Notes: generated from the sequence alone by a model not told the origin. 64,000 bases of DNA from Phosphoribacter sp037045055 (GCA_037045055.1 JBAOHJ010000001.1:62001-126000); one strand, 5' to 3'; counted from the stretch's first letter, positions 53,487 to 62,879 are shown. Program-made: numbers and translations.

Positions 53487-54686
53487 TCAGTCCCGGTGGG
53501 TGGGGCCGGGCAGGGCGAGCATCCGGTCCAGGGCCACCTTGGCCCAGTGCGCCACCTCGGGGTCGACCCGGATCGGGTTGACCACCCGGCCCTCGAGTAG
53601 CGACTCCAGGGCGAAGACCAGGTGCGGCAGGTCGATGCGGTTCATCGTCGAGCAGTAGCAGACGTTCTTCTCCAGGAACGCGATCGACTGCCTCGGGAAC
53701 ATCTGCCCGAGCCGTTTGACGAGGTTGAGCTCGGTGCCGACCACCCAGCTCGTGCCGTCCGCGGCCTTGGCGACCGTCGCGATGATCTGCTCGGTCGAGC
53801 CGATCTCGTCGGCCAGCTCGCAGACCTCGTACCGGCACTCGGGGTGGACGATGACCCGCACCCCGGGGATTTCGCGCCGGGCGGTCTGCACCGCGTCGAC
53901 GGTGAAACGCCCGTGCACCGAGCAGTGCCCCCGCCACAGGATCATCCGCGCCGCCTGCATCTGCTCGCGGGTCAGGCCACCCAGCGGCCGGTGCGGGTCG
54001 TAGACCACGCAGTCGTCCAGGGCCAGCCCGAGCTCGCGGACCGCGGTGTTGCGCCCGAGGTGCTGGTCGGGCAGGAAGAGGACCTTGCCGGGCCCGTCGA
54101 CCCCCCCGGTCTGGTCGAACGCCCACCGCAGCGCGGTGTTCGCGTTGGAGGAGGTGCAGATGGTGCCGCCGTGGCGACCGGTGAAGGCCTTGATCGCGGC
54201 GGTGGAGTTCATGTAGGTCACCGGCACGGTGCCATCGGCCACGCCGGCCTCGGTGAGGTCGTCCCAGCAGTCCTCGACCTGGGCGGCCGCCGCCATGTCG
54301 GCCATCGAGCACCCGGCGGCCAGGTCGGGCAGGATCACGGTCTGCTCGTCGGAGGTGAGGATGTCCGCCGACTCGGCCATGAAGTGCACGCCGCAGAACA
54401 CGATGTACGGCGCCTGGGGCCGGGCCGCCGCCTGCTGCGCGAGCTTGAACGAGTCGCCGGTGACGTCGGCGAACTCGATGACCTCGTCGCGCTGGTAGTG
54501 GTGCCCGAGGACGAACACCTGCTCGCCCAGCGCCGCCTTGGCCGCGCGGGCCCGGTGCACCAGGTCGGGGTCCGACGGTGCGGGCAGGTCGCCCGGGCAC
54601 TCCACCCCGCGCTCGCTGGCCAGGTCGCGCCCGTGCCCGAGCACGAGCAGCGGCAACGGGGTGTGCGCGGGAGCGTCGGTGGTCAC
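53487..54686 (-). CDS. nadA: Quinolinate synthase
   Basis: This 399-aa [4Fe-4S] enzyme condenses iminoaspartate with dihydroxyacetone phosphate to quinolinate in NAD synthesis. It has VFVLGHHYQRDEVIEFAD, the cluster cysteine regions VFCGVHFMAESA, GHCSVHGRF and NVCYCSTMN, and HPECRYEVC. TACCCT ends six bases before GTG 54686, so the mRNA is probably leaderless. The nadB and nadC genes are absent nearby, although actinobacteria often keep the three together. Confidence 0.95.
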   Translation of the reverse strand: MTTDAPAHTPLPLLVLGHGRDLASERGVECPGDLPAPSDPDLVHRARAAKAALGEQVFVLGHHYQRDEVIEFADVTGDSFKLAQQAAARPQAPYIVFCGVHFMAESADILTSDEQTVILPDLAAGCSMADMAAAAQVEDCWDDLTEAGVADGTVPVTYMNSTAAIKAFTGRHGGTICTSSNANTALRWAFDQTGGVDGPGKVLFLPDQHLGRNTAVRELGLALDDCVVYDPHRPLGGLTREQMQAARMILWRGHCSVHGRFTVDAVQTARREIPGVRVIVHPECRYEVCELADEIGSTEQIIATVAKAADGTSWVVGTELNLVKRLGQMFPRQSIAFLEKNVCYCSTMNRIDLPHLVFALESLLEGRVVNPIRVDPEVAHWAKVALDRMLALPGPTHRD

Positions 54687-54747
54687 GCCGACAGGGTATG
54701 CCGTCGTCCGGACCCGGCAGGGCGCGGCGACGCGGCAGGATGCGGGT

Positions 54748-55911
54748 ATGCGCGTGCTCGTCGCCCCGGACTGCTTCACCGGCACCCTCAGTGCGCCGCA
54801 GGCGGCGCAGGCCATCGCCGCCGGGTGGGCCCGCGCCGCCCCGCACGACGAGCTGGTCCAGGTGCCCCTGTCCGACGGCGGGCCGGGCTTCGTCGACGTG
54901 CTCGCCGCCAGCCTCGGCGGGGAGCACGTCGACGTCACGGTGGCCGACCCGCTGGGCCGGCCGACCCCCGCGACCTTCCTGCTCGGCCCAGGGCGGGCGG
55001 GGCCCACGGCATACCTGGAGTCGGCGGCCGCCTGCGGGCTGCACCTGCTGGCCGCGGTCGAGCGCGACCCGGGCCGCACGAGCAGCTACGGCGTCGGCCA
55101 GCTGCTCGCCGCGGCCCTCGACCGCGGCGCGGACCGAGTGGTCGTCGGCCTGGGCGGCAGCGGCACCAACGACGCCGGCGCCGGGCTGTTGGCCGCCCTC
55201 GGCGTCGGCTCGCCGGCGCGCCTGGCCCACGGCGGTATGCCGCTGACCGACGCCACCGATGCCGACCTCGACGGTCTCGAGGAGGTCATGGACCGCTGGC
55301 GCGGGGTCGACCTGCTGGCCGCCACCGACGTCGACAGCCCGCTGCTCGGCCCGCACGGCGCCAGCGCCGTCTTCGGCCCGCAGAAGGGCGCCACCCGCGA
55401 GCAGGTCGAGCGACTCGACGCGGCCCTGGCCAGGTTCGCCGATGTCGTCGAGGTCCGGCATCGGTCGCCGCGCGACCTGCTCACCGGGCGGCCGCTGACC
55501 CGCGAGCGCCTGCCCGGGGCCGGTGCGGCCGGCGGCCTCGGTTACGCGCTGCTGCTGCTCGGTGGGCGACGGGTCAGCGGGGTGAGCGCCGTGCTCGAGG
55601 CGGTGGGCTTCGAGCAGTCGCTCACCCGGGCGGACCTGGTCGTCACGGGCGAGGGCAGTTTCGACGGGCAGAGCCTGCGCGGGAAGGTCGTCTGCGGGGT
55701 GGCCGCCGCGGCCGCCGCGCATGCGGTCCCCGTCGTCGTGGTGGCCGGGCAGGTGTCCCTCGGACGCCGGGAGGTCATGGCGGCGGGCATCCACGGCGCG
55801 TATGCCGTGGCGCAGCGGCCGGGGGACCTGCCCGCAGCGCTCGCCGACCCGGTCGGCACGCTGGCGGCCCGGGCCGAGCAGGTGGCCCGGACCTGGTCGC
55901 CGGTCCGGTGA
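54748..55911 (+). CDS. Glycerate kinase
   Basis: A 387-aa enzyme of the GarK/GlxK family that phosphorylates glycerate to 2- or 3-phosphoglycerate. It shows APDCFTGTLSAPQAA, PLSDGGPGFVDVL, the signature GLGGSGTNDAGAGLLAALG and TGEGSFDGQSLRGKV. The CAGGAT box ends six bases before ATG 54748. In Mycobacterium a homologue also lies near erpA and adoK, which supports the assignment of this block as conserved. Confidence 0.92.
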   Translation: MRVLVAPDCFTGTLSAPQAAQAIAAGWARAAPHDELVQVPLSDGGPGFVDVLAASLGGEHVDVTVADPLGRPTPATFLLGPGRAGPTAYLESAAACGLHLLAAVERDPGRTSSYGVGQLLAAALDRGADRVVVGLGGSGTNDAGAGLLAALGVGSPARLAHGGMPLTDATDADLDGLEEVMDRWRGVDLLAATDVDSPLLGPHGASAVFGPQKGATREQVERLDAALARFADVVEVRHRSPRDLLTGRPLTRERLPGAGAAGGLGYALLLLGGRRVSGVSAVLEAVGFEQSLTRADLVVTGEGSFDGQSLRGKVVCGVAAAAAAHAVPVVVVAGQVSLGRREVMAAGIHGAYAVAQRPGDLPAALADPVGTLAARAEQVARTWSPVR

Positions 55912-56021
55912 CGGGTGGGGCCCCCGCCCGGTCGGTATCCTGGACGGGCAGGAACAACCGGCCGGCCCGCGCCGTTGACCTGCACGTCGACGCCCGCCCC
56001 GCACCCGTGACGAGGACCCTC

Positions 56022-56375
56022 ATGAGCCTTCAGGACCAGACCACCACGACGCACGGTGTCGTGCTCACCGATGTCGCCGCCGCCAAGGTCAAGAGCCTGC
56101 TGGCCCAGGAGGGTCGTGACGACCTGCGCCTGCGCGTGGGCGTGCAGCCGGGTGGGTGCTCGGGGCTGATCTACCAGCTGTACTTCGACGAGCGCACCCT
56201 CGACGGGGACGCCACCCGCGACTTCGACGGCGTCGAGGTCGTCGTCGACCGGATGAGCGCTCCCTACCTCGAGGGCGCCACCATCGACTTCGCGGACACC
56301 ATCGAGAAGCAGGGGTTCACCATCGACAACCCCAACGCGGGCAGCTCGTGCGCGTGCGGGGACAGCTTCAGCTGA
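56022..56375 (+). CDS. erpA: Iron-sulfur cluster insertion protein, ErpA/HesB type
   Basis: A 117-aa A-type carrier that passes Fe-S clusters to target enzymes. The three conserved cysteines are present: one in VQPGGCSGLIYQL and two in GSSCACGDSF. GAGGA lies five bases before ATG 56022. A TATCCT -10 at 55936-55941 gives a leader of about 75 bases. Possible clients in this window are NadA and LipA. Confidence 0.93.
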   Translation: MSLQDQTTTTHGVVLTDVAAAKVKSLLAQEGRDDLRLRVGVQPGGCSGLIYQLYFDERTLDGDATRDFDGVEVVVDRMSAPYLEGATIDFADTIEKQGFTIDNPNAGSSCACGDSFS

Positions 56376-56521
56376 CCCTCTGTCGCCGCCGCTGGCGCCC
56401 GGCCGCAGCAGGCGACCGGCGCGCGGCGACCGCCTCGGCGCAGACCGCGGACGACACCCGGCGGATACCGCGGACGAGAACTGCCGGTGATGGCGGCGGT
56501 GGGCCTGGGTAGGTTCGACTC

Positions 56522-57508
56522 ATGCGCGTTGCGGTGACCGGTTCGATCGCCACCGACCACCTCATGACTTTCGGTGGGCGCTTCGCCGACTCGCTCATCG
56601 TCGAGCAGTTGGACAAGGTCTCGCTGTCCTTCCTGGCCGACGAGCTGCAGATCCGCCGGGGTGGGGTGGCGGCCAACATCAGCTTCGGCATGGCCAACCT
56701 CGGGCAGCAGCCCGTCCTCGTCGGAGCGGTCGGCGAGGACTTCGCCGACTATCGCTCCTGGTTGGAGCGGCACGGCGTCGACTGCGCCTCGGTCCTGGTG
56801 AGCGACACCGCGCACACCGCCCGGTTCGTGTGCACCACCGACGAGGACATGGCCCAGATCGCGACCTTCTACGCCGGGGCCATGGCCCAGGCCCGCGAGA
56901 TCGAGCTGGCGCCCATCGCCGAGCGGGTGGGCGGGCTGGACCTCGTGCTCGTCGGGCCCAACGACCCGGTGGCCATGGCGCGGCATACCGAGGAGTGCCG
57001 CACCCGTGGCATCCCGTTCGCCTCCGACCCGTCGCAGCAGCTGGCCTGGCTGGACGGGCCCGGGATCGTCGCGTTGATCGAGGGGGCGACCTACCTGTTC
57101 ACCAACGAGTACGAGTCGCACATCATCAAGGAGAAGACCGGCTGGGGCGACGCCGACATCGCCGCGGCGGTGTCGGTGCAGGTGACCACCAAGGGCAAGG
57201 ACGGCGCGACCGTCTACGCCCGGGGCGCCGAGCCGGTGCACGTCCCGGTCGCCCAACGGGTGCGCCGCGCCGACCCCACCGGCGTCGGAGACGCCTTCCG
57301 GGCGGGGTTCCTCACCGGGCTGGCCGGCGGCCTGGAGCATCGACTGTGCGCCGAGATCGGGTCGCTGCTGGCCAGCTACGTCCTGGAGACGGTCGGGACG
57401 CAGGAGTACGTCCTGCACACCCGTGGATTCCTGGCCCGGCTGGCCGCCGCTTACGGCGAGTCCAGTGCCGCCGCGGTCGCCGACCACGTCCGCTGCCCGA
57501 GGCCGTGA
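56522..57508 (+). CDS. adoK: PfkB-family kinase, probable adenosine kinase
   Basis: A 328-aa sugar/nucleoside kinase with the PfkB motifs RRGGVAANISFGMANLG near the N-terminus and DPTGVGDAFRAGFLTGL with the catalytic Asp near residue 262. The start VTGSIATDHLMTFGGRF matches mycobacterial AdoK. Position next to erpA and close to ctaC repeats the mycobacterial order, so adenosine (purine salvage) is the likely substrate; ribokinase-like use is possible. TAGGTT (56510-56515) ends six bases before ATG 56522. Confidence 0.85.
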   Translation: MRVAVTGSIATDHLMTFGGRFADSLIVEQLDKVSLSFLADELQIRRGGVAANISFGMANLGQQPVLVGAVGEDFADYRSWLERHGVDCASVLVSDTAHTARFVCTTDEDMAQIATFYAGAMAQAREIELAPIAERVGGLDLVLVGPNDPVAMARHTEECRTRGIPFASDPSQQLAWLDGPGIVALIEGATYLFTNEYESHIIKEKTGWGDADIAAAVSVQVTTKGKDGATVYARGAEPVHVPVAQRVRRADPTGVGDAFRAGFLTGLAGGLEHRLCAEIGSLLASYVLETVGTQEYVLHTRGFLARLAAAYGESSAAAVADHVRCPRP

Positions 57509-57523
57509 CCGGCGGGGGCGACC

Positions 57524-58201
57524 ATGATCCCGACCCTGCCCGGTCCGCCGGACTACGTGTTCGACCTCGGCGCCGCCGACCGCGGCGAGGCGCTGGTGGG
57601 CATCGGCGGCAACCTGTCCCCGGCCACCCTGCTCGAGGCGTACTGCACCGGGGTGTTCCCGATGGGGGCCGGCCCCCGGGGCGGTCCACCGCTGGGCTGG
57701 TGGTGCCCCGACCCGCGCGGCATCCTGCGCCTGGGCGACCTGCGGGTGTCCCGCTCCCTGCGCCGCTCGATGCGGCGGTTCGACTTCACCGTGGACGAGG
57801 CGTTCGAGGCGGTGCTCGCCGGCTGCGCGGATCCGGCCCGCGAGGGGGCCTGGATCACCCCGGAGATCGGCGCGGCCTATCTGCAGCTGCACCGCCTCGG
57901 GTGGGCGCACTCGGTCGAGGTGTGGTCGGCCGGGGATCTGGTCGGGGGGCTCTACGGCGTGGCGGTGGGGGGCCTGTTCGCGGGGGAGTCGATGTTCCAC
58001 CGGGTGACCGACGCGTCCAAGGCGGCCCTGGTGGTGCTCGTGGACCTGCTCGCCGACGACGGTGACCCCCGTCGCTTCGTCGATGTCCAGTGGCTTACCG
58101 CGCATCTGGCCACGCTCGGCGGCTGCGAGGTCAGCCGCCCGGACTACCTCGCTCTGCTGCGTCAGGCCCTCCGGGCCCCGCTGCCGGCCCCGTGGACCTG
58201 A
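57524..58201 (+). CDS. aat: Leucyl/phenylalanyl-tRNA-protein transferase
   Basis: This 225-aa enzyme adds Leu or Phe from aminoacyl-tRNA to proteins with N-terminal Lys or Arg, marking them for ClpS-ClpAP in the N-degron pathway. It has VGIGGNLSPATLLEAYCTGV, FPMGAG, WWCPDPRGIL, GGLYGVAVGGLFAGESMF and FVDVQWLTAHLATLGG. It starts 15 bp after adoK. Its last 71 bases overlap the 3' end of the tusA-like gene on the other strand. Confidence 0.94.
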   Translation: MIPTLPGPPDYVFDLGAADRGEALVGIGGNLSPATLLEAYCTGVFPMGAGPRGGPPLGWWCPDPRGILRLGDLRVSRSLRRSMRRFDFTVDEAFEAVLAGCADPAREGAWITPEIGAAYLQLHRLGWAHSVEVWSAGDLVGGLYGVAVGGLFAGESMFHRVTDASKAALVVLVDLLADDGDPRRFVDVQWLTAHLATLGGCEVSRPDYLALLRQALRAPLPAPWT

Positions 58202-58436
58202 GCCGTACGGTGTAGCAGGCGTGGTCGGGCTCCTCGGTCACGGACACGAGGTGCGCGGCGCGCATCCGGCAGAACGCCGGGACGTCCGTGCGGGCCGCCG
58301 GGTCGGTGGCCAGCAGCCGGACCTCGGTGCCCACCGGGTGACGCCCCAGGGCCTCGGCGAGTCGGATCACCGGCACCGGGCAGCGCAGGCCACGGGCGTC
58401 GACCTGTACCTGAGGGTGAGCCTCGGGGTCGGTCAT
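58131..58436 (-). CDS. TusA-family sulfur carrier protein
   Basis: A 101-aa protein with the sulfur-accepting cysteine in DARGLRCPVPVIRLAEAL, the TusA signature. It takes persulfide sulfur from a desulfurase and passes it on. The core ends near residue 79; the last ~22 residues are Gly/Pro-rich and come from DNA that also encodes the end of aat. Its ATG overlaps the stop of the desulfurase-like gene (ATGA), so the two are coupled. Confidence 0.88.
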   Translation of the reverse strand: MTDPEAHPQVQVDARGLRCPVPVIRLAEALGRHPVGTEVRLLATDPAARTDVPAFCRMRAAHLVSVTEEPDHACYTVRLRSTGPAAGPGGPDAAERGSPGG

Positions 58437-59662
58437 CGCGGACGCAGCCGGCCTCGGACGGCGGCCACGGCCTCGGGCAGGACGGCGCAGAATCGGGCCA
58501 CCTCGTCGGTCCGCTGGGGGGTGATCGAGCGCAGCGGCAGCGTCAGTCGGACGTTGCCGTGCGTGAGCACCCCCATCGCGCGCAGCACGTGGCTGGGCTC
58601 GAGCGTGCTCGCCGTGCAGGCCGAGCCGGACGCCACGGCGAAACCGCGCCGGTCCAGCTCCGCCACGATGGCCTCCCCGTCGACGAACAGGCACGAGAAC
58701 GTCGACACGTGCGGCAGCCGGTCCTCGGGGTCGCCGACCACCTCGGTGTCCGGGATACCCGCTGCGGCCGCGCGGATGGTGCCGATCAGCGCGTGCGCGT
58801 CGGCCGCCTCGGCGGCCCGCTCGGTCGCGGTCTGCCGCCAGGCCTCGGCGGCGGCGAGCACGAGGGGGACCACGGGATCGTCGTCGGTGCGCCCGCCCTC
58901 GGCCGGTGACCACCCCCCGGGCCGCCGCCACCGGGTGCGGGCGGGCACGACGAGGACGCCGACCCCCGGCGGGCCCCCCCACGACCGCGCGTCGCCGGTC
59001 AGCACGTCGTAGTCGGTGGGGACCGGGTCGCGTCCGAGCGTGGACGTCGCGTCGACGAGCAGGGGTATGCCGCGCCCCTGGGTCGCCTCGCGTGCCTGCG
59101 CCAAGGGCTGGCGGGTGCCCACCTCGCCGTTGGCGGCCTGCAGCGCGGCGGCGGCCACCCCAGGTCGATCCAGGGCGGCAGCCCAGGCCGACAGGTCGAG
59201 CCGGCCGAGTCGGTCGACCGCCACCGGGGGGAGGTCCGCAGAGGCGGGGTCCACCGTGGCCAGGTCCTGCGGCGACCGGCCGGCATACCAGCAATAGCCG
59301 GCATCCCGGGCGGTCACCAGGACCGCGGAATGCTCCACGGCGCTGACGACCACGTGCGGCCCCCGCCGGCGCGCGGCATACCGCAGCCCGGTCAGACCCA
59401 GCCTGAGCGCTTGGGCGCCGCTACCGGTGAAGCTCACCTCCTCGGGGCGCACGCCCAGCCCCTCGGCGAGGGTGGCGCGGGCCTGGTCGAGCATCCGTCG
59501 GGCGGCCGCGGCCTCCGCGTAGCCGCGCCCGGGGTCGGCCCAGCCGCGCTCCAGCGCCGCGACCAGCAGCTCGCGCGCGGCCGGGTGCAGGGGACCGCTG
59601 GCCGCGTCGAGCAGCACCCGGCGGGCCGGGTCGCCGGTGGGCTCGGAGGTCGCGGACACCAC
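58433..59662 (-). CDS. Cysteine desulfurase-like protein lacking the PLP lysine
   Basis: A 409-aa fold-type I aminotransferase-like protein of the IscS/NifS group. It keeps SAVEHSAVL, NGEVGTRQPLA, LLVDATSTLG and the persulfide cysteine Cys349 in ASGSACTASTLEPSHVL. Where IscS has the PLP-binding SxHK before GGP, this protein has GDARSWGGPPG, with Arg226 and Ser227. It therefore may not form the usual Schiff base. Its TusA partner is coupled downstream. TAACGT ends six bases before GTG 59662. Function is uncertain: an altered desulfurase or a scaffold. Confidence 0.85.
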   Translation of the reverse strand: MVSATSEPTGDPARRVLLDAASGPLHPAARELLVAALERGWADPGRGYAEAAAARRMLDQARATLAEGLGVRPEEVSFTGSGAQALRLGLTGLRYAARRRGPHVVVSAVEHSAVLVTARDAGYCWYAGRSPQDLATVDPASADLPPVAVDRLGRLDLSAWAAALDRPGVAAAALQAANGEVGTRQPLAQAREATQGRGIPLLVDATSTLGRDPVPTDYDVLTGDARSWGGPPGVGVLVVPARTRWRRPGGWSPAEGGRTDDDPVVPLVLAAAEAWRQTATERAAEAADAHALIGTIRAAAAGIPDTEVVGDPEDRLPHVSTFSCLFVDGEAIVAELDRRGFAVASGSACTASTLEPSHVLRAMGVLTHGNVRLTLPLRSITPQRTDEVARFCAVLPEAVAAVRGRLRPR

Positions 59663-59760
59663 ACCGGAACGTTATCCGCCCCCCTGCCGAGATCCGGCGA
59701 GTACGGGGCGGTAGGGTTGGCAGCGCACGCGAAGTCACTCTGGACCCGGAAGGTGCCCCG

Positions 59761-60675
59761 TTGCTTACGCACGTCGACACCGCCGCACGCCGTCGGCTGC
59801 GGGGTTTGAGTCTTACCGGGGCGGCCGTCGCCGTCGCCCTGCTCCTGGGTAGTTGCGCCAACGTCAACAGCAGCCTGGGCAGCGGATACCTGCCCGAGGG
59901 TGACAACGGCGGCCAGGTCACCTCGGAGACCGGCCGGGTCATCACCCTGTGGAACGGCGTCTGGATCGCCGGGCTGGGCGTGGGTGCGCTGGTCTGGGGC
60001 CTGACCATCTGGTGCCTCATCGTCTACCGGCGCAAGAAGGACGACCACACCCTGCCGCCGCAGCTGCGCTACAACGTGCCGTTGGAGATGCTCTACACCG
60101 TGGTGCCCGTGCTCATGGTGGCGGTGATCTTCTACTACACCGCGCGCGACGAGGCGGCGCTGGCCGACACCTCGGCCAAACCCGACGTGCGGATCAACGT
60201 CGTGGCCAAACAGTGGAGCTGGGACTTCAACTACGTCGACGCGAACGTCTACGAGACCGGTGTGCACTCCGAGTTCAACCCCAACGGCGGGGTCACCGGC
60301 ACGCCGATGCCGGTGCTCTACCTGCCGGTGAACAAGCGCGTGGAGTTCATCCTCAACTCACGGGACGTGCTGCACTCGTTCTGGGTGCCGGCGTTCCTGC
60401 AGAAGCTGGACATCGTGCCCGGCAAGACGAACAAGCTGCACATCGTCCCCACCCAGCAGGGTGAGTTCCAGGGCAAGTGCGCCGAGCTGTGCGGCGCCTA
60501 CCACTCGCAGATGCTGTTCAAGGTCAAGGTCGTCTCGCAGGCCGAGTTCGACGCGCAGATGAGCAAGCTGCGCGAGCTGGGTCAGAGCGGGCAGTTGCCC
60601 AACGACCTCAACCGTGAGCCCTTGCACGAGGACGACAAGAAGCTGGTGCCGACCCCGACCGGGAGTGCCTCATGA
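59761..60675 (+). CDS. ctaC: Cytochrome c oxidase subunit II
   Basis: This 304-aa lipoprotein accepts electrons at the CuA centre of the aa3 oxidase. A lipobox LLGSC places the lipidated Cys at 32. Two membrane helices follow (about 60-85 and 105-125). The outer domain has QWSWDFNY, the ligand His in HSFWVPAF and the CuA motif CAELCGAYHSQM. The start is TTG at 59761 with GGAAGG seven bases upstream. TAGGGT at 59712-59717 is a candidate -10. It is followed by ctaD with an ATGA overlap. Confidence 0.96.
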   Translation: MLTHVDTAARRRLRGLSLTGAAVAVALLLGSCANVNSSLGSGYLPEGDNGGQVTSETGRVITLWNGVWIAGLGVGALVWGLTIWCLIVYRRKKDDHTLPPQLRYNVPLEMLYTVVPVLMVAVIFYYTARDEAALADTSAKPDVRINVVAKQWSWDFNYVDANVYETGVHSEFNPNGGVTGTPMPVLYLPVNKRVEFILNSRDVLHSFWVPAFLQKLDIVPGKTNKLHIVPTQQGEFQGKCAELCGAYHSQMLFKVKVVSQAEFDAQMSKLRELGQSGQLPNDLNREPLHEDDKKLVPTPTGSAS

Positions 60676-62435
60676 CCGCCACCCTCGAACGTCCCGCCGG
60701 GGCCGGCTCCGCCGGGCGTCCGGTGCGCAACACCCGACCGGGGCGCACCTTCGTCAAGTGGATCACCACGACCGACCACAAGGTCATCGGCAACCTCTAC
60801 TTCATCACCTCGTTCGTCTTCTTCCTCATCGCCGGGCTCATGGCGCTGATCATCCGCGCCGAGCTGACCCACCCCGGGCTGCAGGTCGTCGACAGTCCCG
60901 AGCAGTACAACCAGCTGTTCACCATGCACGGGCTGGTCATGCTGCTGCTGTTCGCGACCCCGCTGTTCGCCGGGTTCAGCAACGCCGTCGTCCCGCTGCA
61001 GATCGGCGCGCCCGACGTCGCCTTCCCGCGGCTGAACATGCTCGCGTGGTGGTTCTACGTCCTCGGTGGCCTGATCGCCGCCTGCGGCTTCCTCACCCCC
61101 CAGGGCGCGGCGTCGTTCGGCTGGTTCATGTACGTCCCCCTGTCCAACGCGACCTACAGCCCCGGCCTGGGCACCGACCTCGGCGTCTTCGGCCTGGCCC
61201 TGTCGGGCTTCTCGACGATCTTCGGCTCGGTCAACTTCATCACCACGATCATGTGCATGCGCGCGCCGGGCATGACGATGTTCCGGATGCCGGTCTTCAC
61301 CTGGACCGTGCTGGTCACCTCGCTGCTGGCCCTGATCATCTTCCCGGTGCTGGCCGCGGCGCTGTTCGCCCTCGGGGCCGAGCGCCGGTTCGGGGCGCAC
61401 ATCTTCGACGCCGAGGCCGGCGGGGCGATGCTCTGGCAGCACCTGTTCTGGTTCTTCGGCCACCCGGAGGTCTACGTCCTGGCCTTGCCCTTCTTCGGGG
61501 TGATCAGCGAGATCATGCCGGTGTTCAGTCGAAAACCGATCTTCGGCTACAAGACCCTGGTGTTCGCCACGGTGGCCATCGCCGCCCTGTCGGTGGCGGT
61601 CTGGGCGCACCACATGTACGTCACCGGTCAGGTGCTGCTGCCGTTCTTCGCGATCATGACCATGCTCATCGCGGTGCCGACGGGGGTGAAGTTCTTCAAC
61701 TGGATCGGCACGATGTGGGGCGGGAAGATCAGCACCCAGACCCCGATGGTCTGGGCGCTGGGCTTCCTCACGACGTTCCTCTTCGGCGGGATCACCGGGG
61801 TCATGATGGCCAGCCCGGCGATCGACTTCCACATCTCCGACACCTACTTCATCGTCGCGCACTTCCACTACACGATCTTCGGCACCGTGGTGTTCGCGAT
61901 GTTCGCCGGCTACTACTTCTGGTGGCCCAAGCTCACCGGGCGGATGCTCGACGAACGGCTGGGCAAGATCCACTTCTGGATGCTCTTCATCGGCTTCCAC
62001 ACCACCTTCCTGGTCCAGCACCTGCTGGGCATCCAGGGCATGGCCCGCCGGTACGCCGACTACCTGCCCGAGGAGGGCTTCCAGCTGGGCAACGAGATCT
62101 CCTCGGCCGGGGCGTTGCTGCTCGGGCTGTCGATGATCCCGTTCCTCTACAACGTCTGGAAGACCTGGCGCACCGCCCCCCTGGTCGAGGTCGACGACCC
62201 CTGGGGCTACGGCGCCTCCCTGGAATGGGCCACCTCCTGCCCGCCCCCGCGGCACAACTTCAACTCCATCCCCAGGATCCGCTCCGAACGCCCGGCCTTC
62301 GACCTGCACCACCCCGAGGCCGCGCCGCTGGAGGGCACCAGGCCCGACCCGAGCACCATCGTCAAGGTGGCCGGAGCCGCCCAGGTCGGCGACACCCCGT
62401 CCGAGGCGCGGCGGCGTGGGGGTGAGGTCAGGTGA
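60672..62435 (+). CDS. ctaD: Cytochrome c oxidase subunit I
   Basis: This 587-aa haem-copper core subunit reduces oxygen and pumps protons. It has about twelve helices. The low-spin haem ligand lies in FTMHGLVMLLLFATP, CuB and the cross-linked tyrosine in FGHPEVYVLALP, and other ligands in VWAHHMYV and VAHFHYTIFG. The start overlaps the ctaC stop, and its stop overlaps the ctaF start. Subunit III (ctaE) is not here; in actinobacteria it usually lies with the qcr genes. Confidence 0.97.
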   Translation: MTATLERPAGAGSAGRPVRNTRPGRTFVKWITTTDHKVIGNLYFITSFVFFLIAGLMALIIRAELTHPGLQVVDSPEQYNQLFTMHGLVMLLLFATPLFAGFSNAVVPLQIGAPDVAFPRLNMLAWWFYVLGGLIAACGFLTPQGAASFGWFMYVPLSNATYSPGLGTDLGVFGLALSGFSTIFGSVNFITTIMCMRAPGMTMFRMPVFTWTVLVTSLLALIIFPVLAAALFALGAERRFGAHIFDAEAGGAMLWQHLFWFFGHPEVYVLALPFFGVISEIMPVFSRKPIFGYKTLVFATVAIAALSVAVWAHHMYVTGQVLLPFFAIMTMLIAVPTGVKFFNWIGTMWGGKISTQTPMVWALGFLTTFLFGGITGVMMASPAIDFHISDTYFIVAHFHYTIFGTVVFAMFAGYYFWWPKLTGRMLDERLGKIHFWMLFIGFHTTFLVQHLLGIQGMARRYADYLPEEGFQLGNEISSAGALLLGLSMIPFLYNVWKTWRTAPLVEVDDPWGYGASLEWATSCPPPRHNFNSIPRIRSERPAFDLHHPEAAPLEGTRPDPSTIVKVAGAAQVGDTPSEARRRGGEVR

Positions 62436-62833
62436 AGGTCGAGACCCGGCTGTTCTTCTGGCTGTTCATCTTCTTCCTGCTCGTCACGCCGGTGTACGGC
62501 TGGTGGAACGGGTGGGTCGAGATCGCCGGGCCGGTGGCCCTGCTGCTCACCGCGCTGATGATGCTGCTCGTGTCGTTCTACCTGCGGATGACCGCGCGGC
62601 ACTACCAGGACCGTCCGGAGGACAACCCGTTCGCGGACATCGCCGACCAGACCGGCGACTACGGCTTCTTCACGCCGCACTCCTGGTGGCCGATGTGGCT
62701 GGGGCTGTCCGCGGCGACGATCTTCGCCGGTCTGGCGATCGGGTGGTGGCTGGTGATGATCGGTGCGGTCCTGGGTCCGGTGGCCCTGGTCGGCTGGACC
62801 TTCGAGCACTACAAGGGTGAGCACGCCAACTGA
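62432..62833 (+). CDS. ctaF: Cytochrome c oxidase subunit IV, actinobacterial type
   Basis: A 133-aa membrane protein with four helices, starting VKVETRLFFWLFIFF. The motif TARHYQDRPEDNPFADIAD is characteristic of actinobacterial CtaF, a small subunit specific to this phylum. GTG 62432 overlaps the ctaD stop (GTGA). It completes the ctaC-ctaD-ctaF operon. Confidence 0.93.
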   Translation: MKVETRLFFWLFIFFLLVTPVYGWWNGWVEIAGPVALLLTALMMLLVSFYLRMTARHYQDRPEDNPFADIADQTGDYGFFTPHSWWPMWLGLSAATIFAGLAIGWWLVMIGAVLGPVALVGWTFEHYKGEHAN

Positions 62834-62879
62834 GCCATCTGGCCGGGCGGTCCGGGTGGGTGGCCGCCGCCGTGCGCGG

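Noticed and set aside
59761..62833. A complete cytochrome oxidase operon including subunit III
   Set aside because: Only ctaC, ctaD and ctaF are present. No ctaE-like frame lies in this window.
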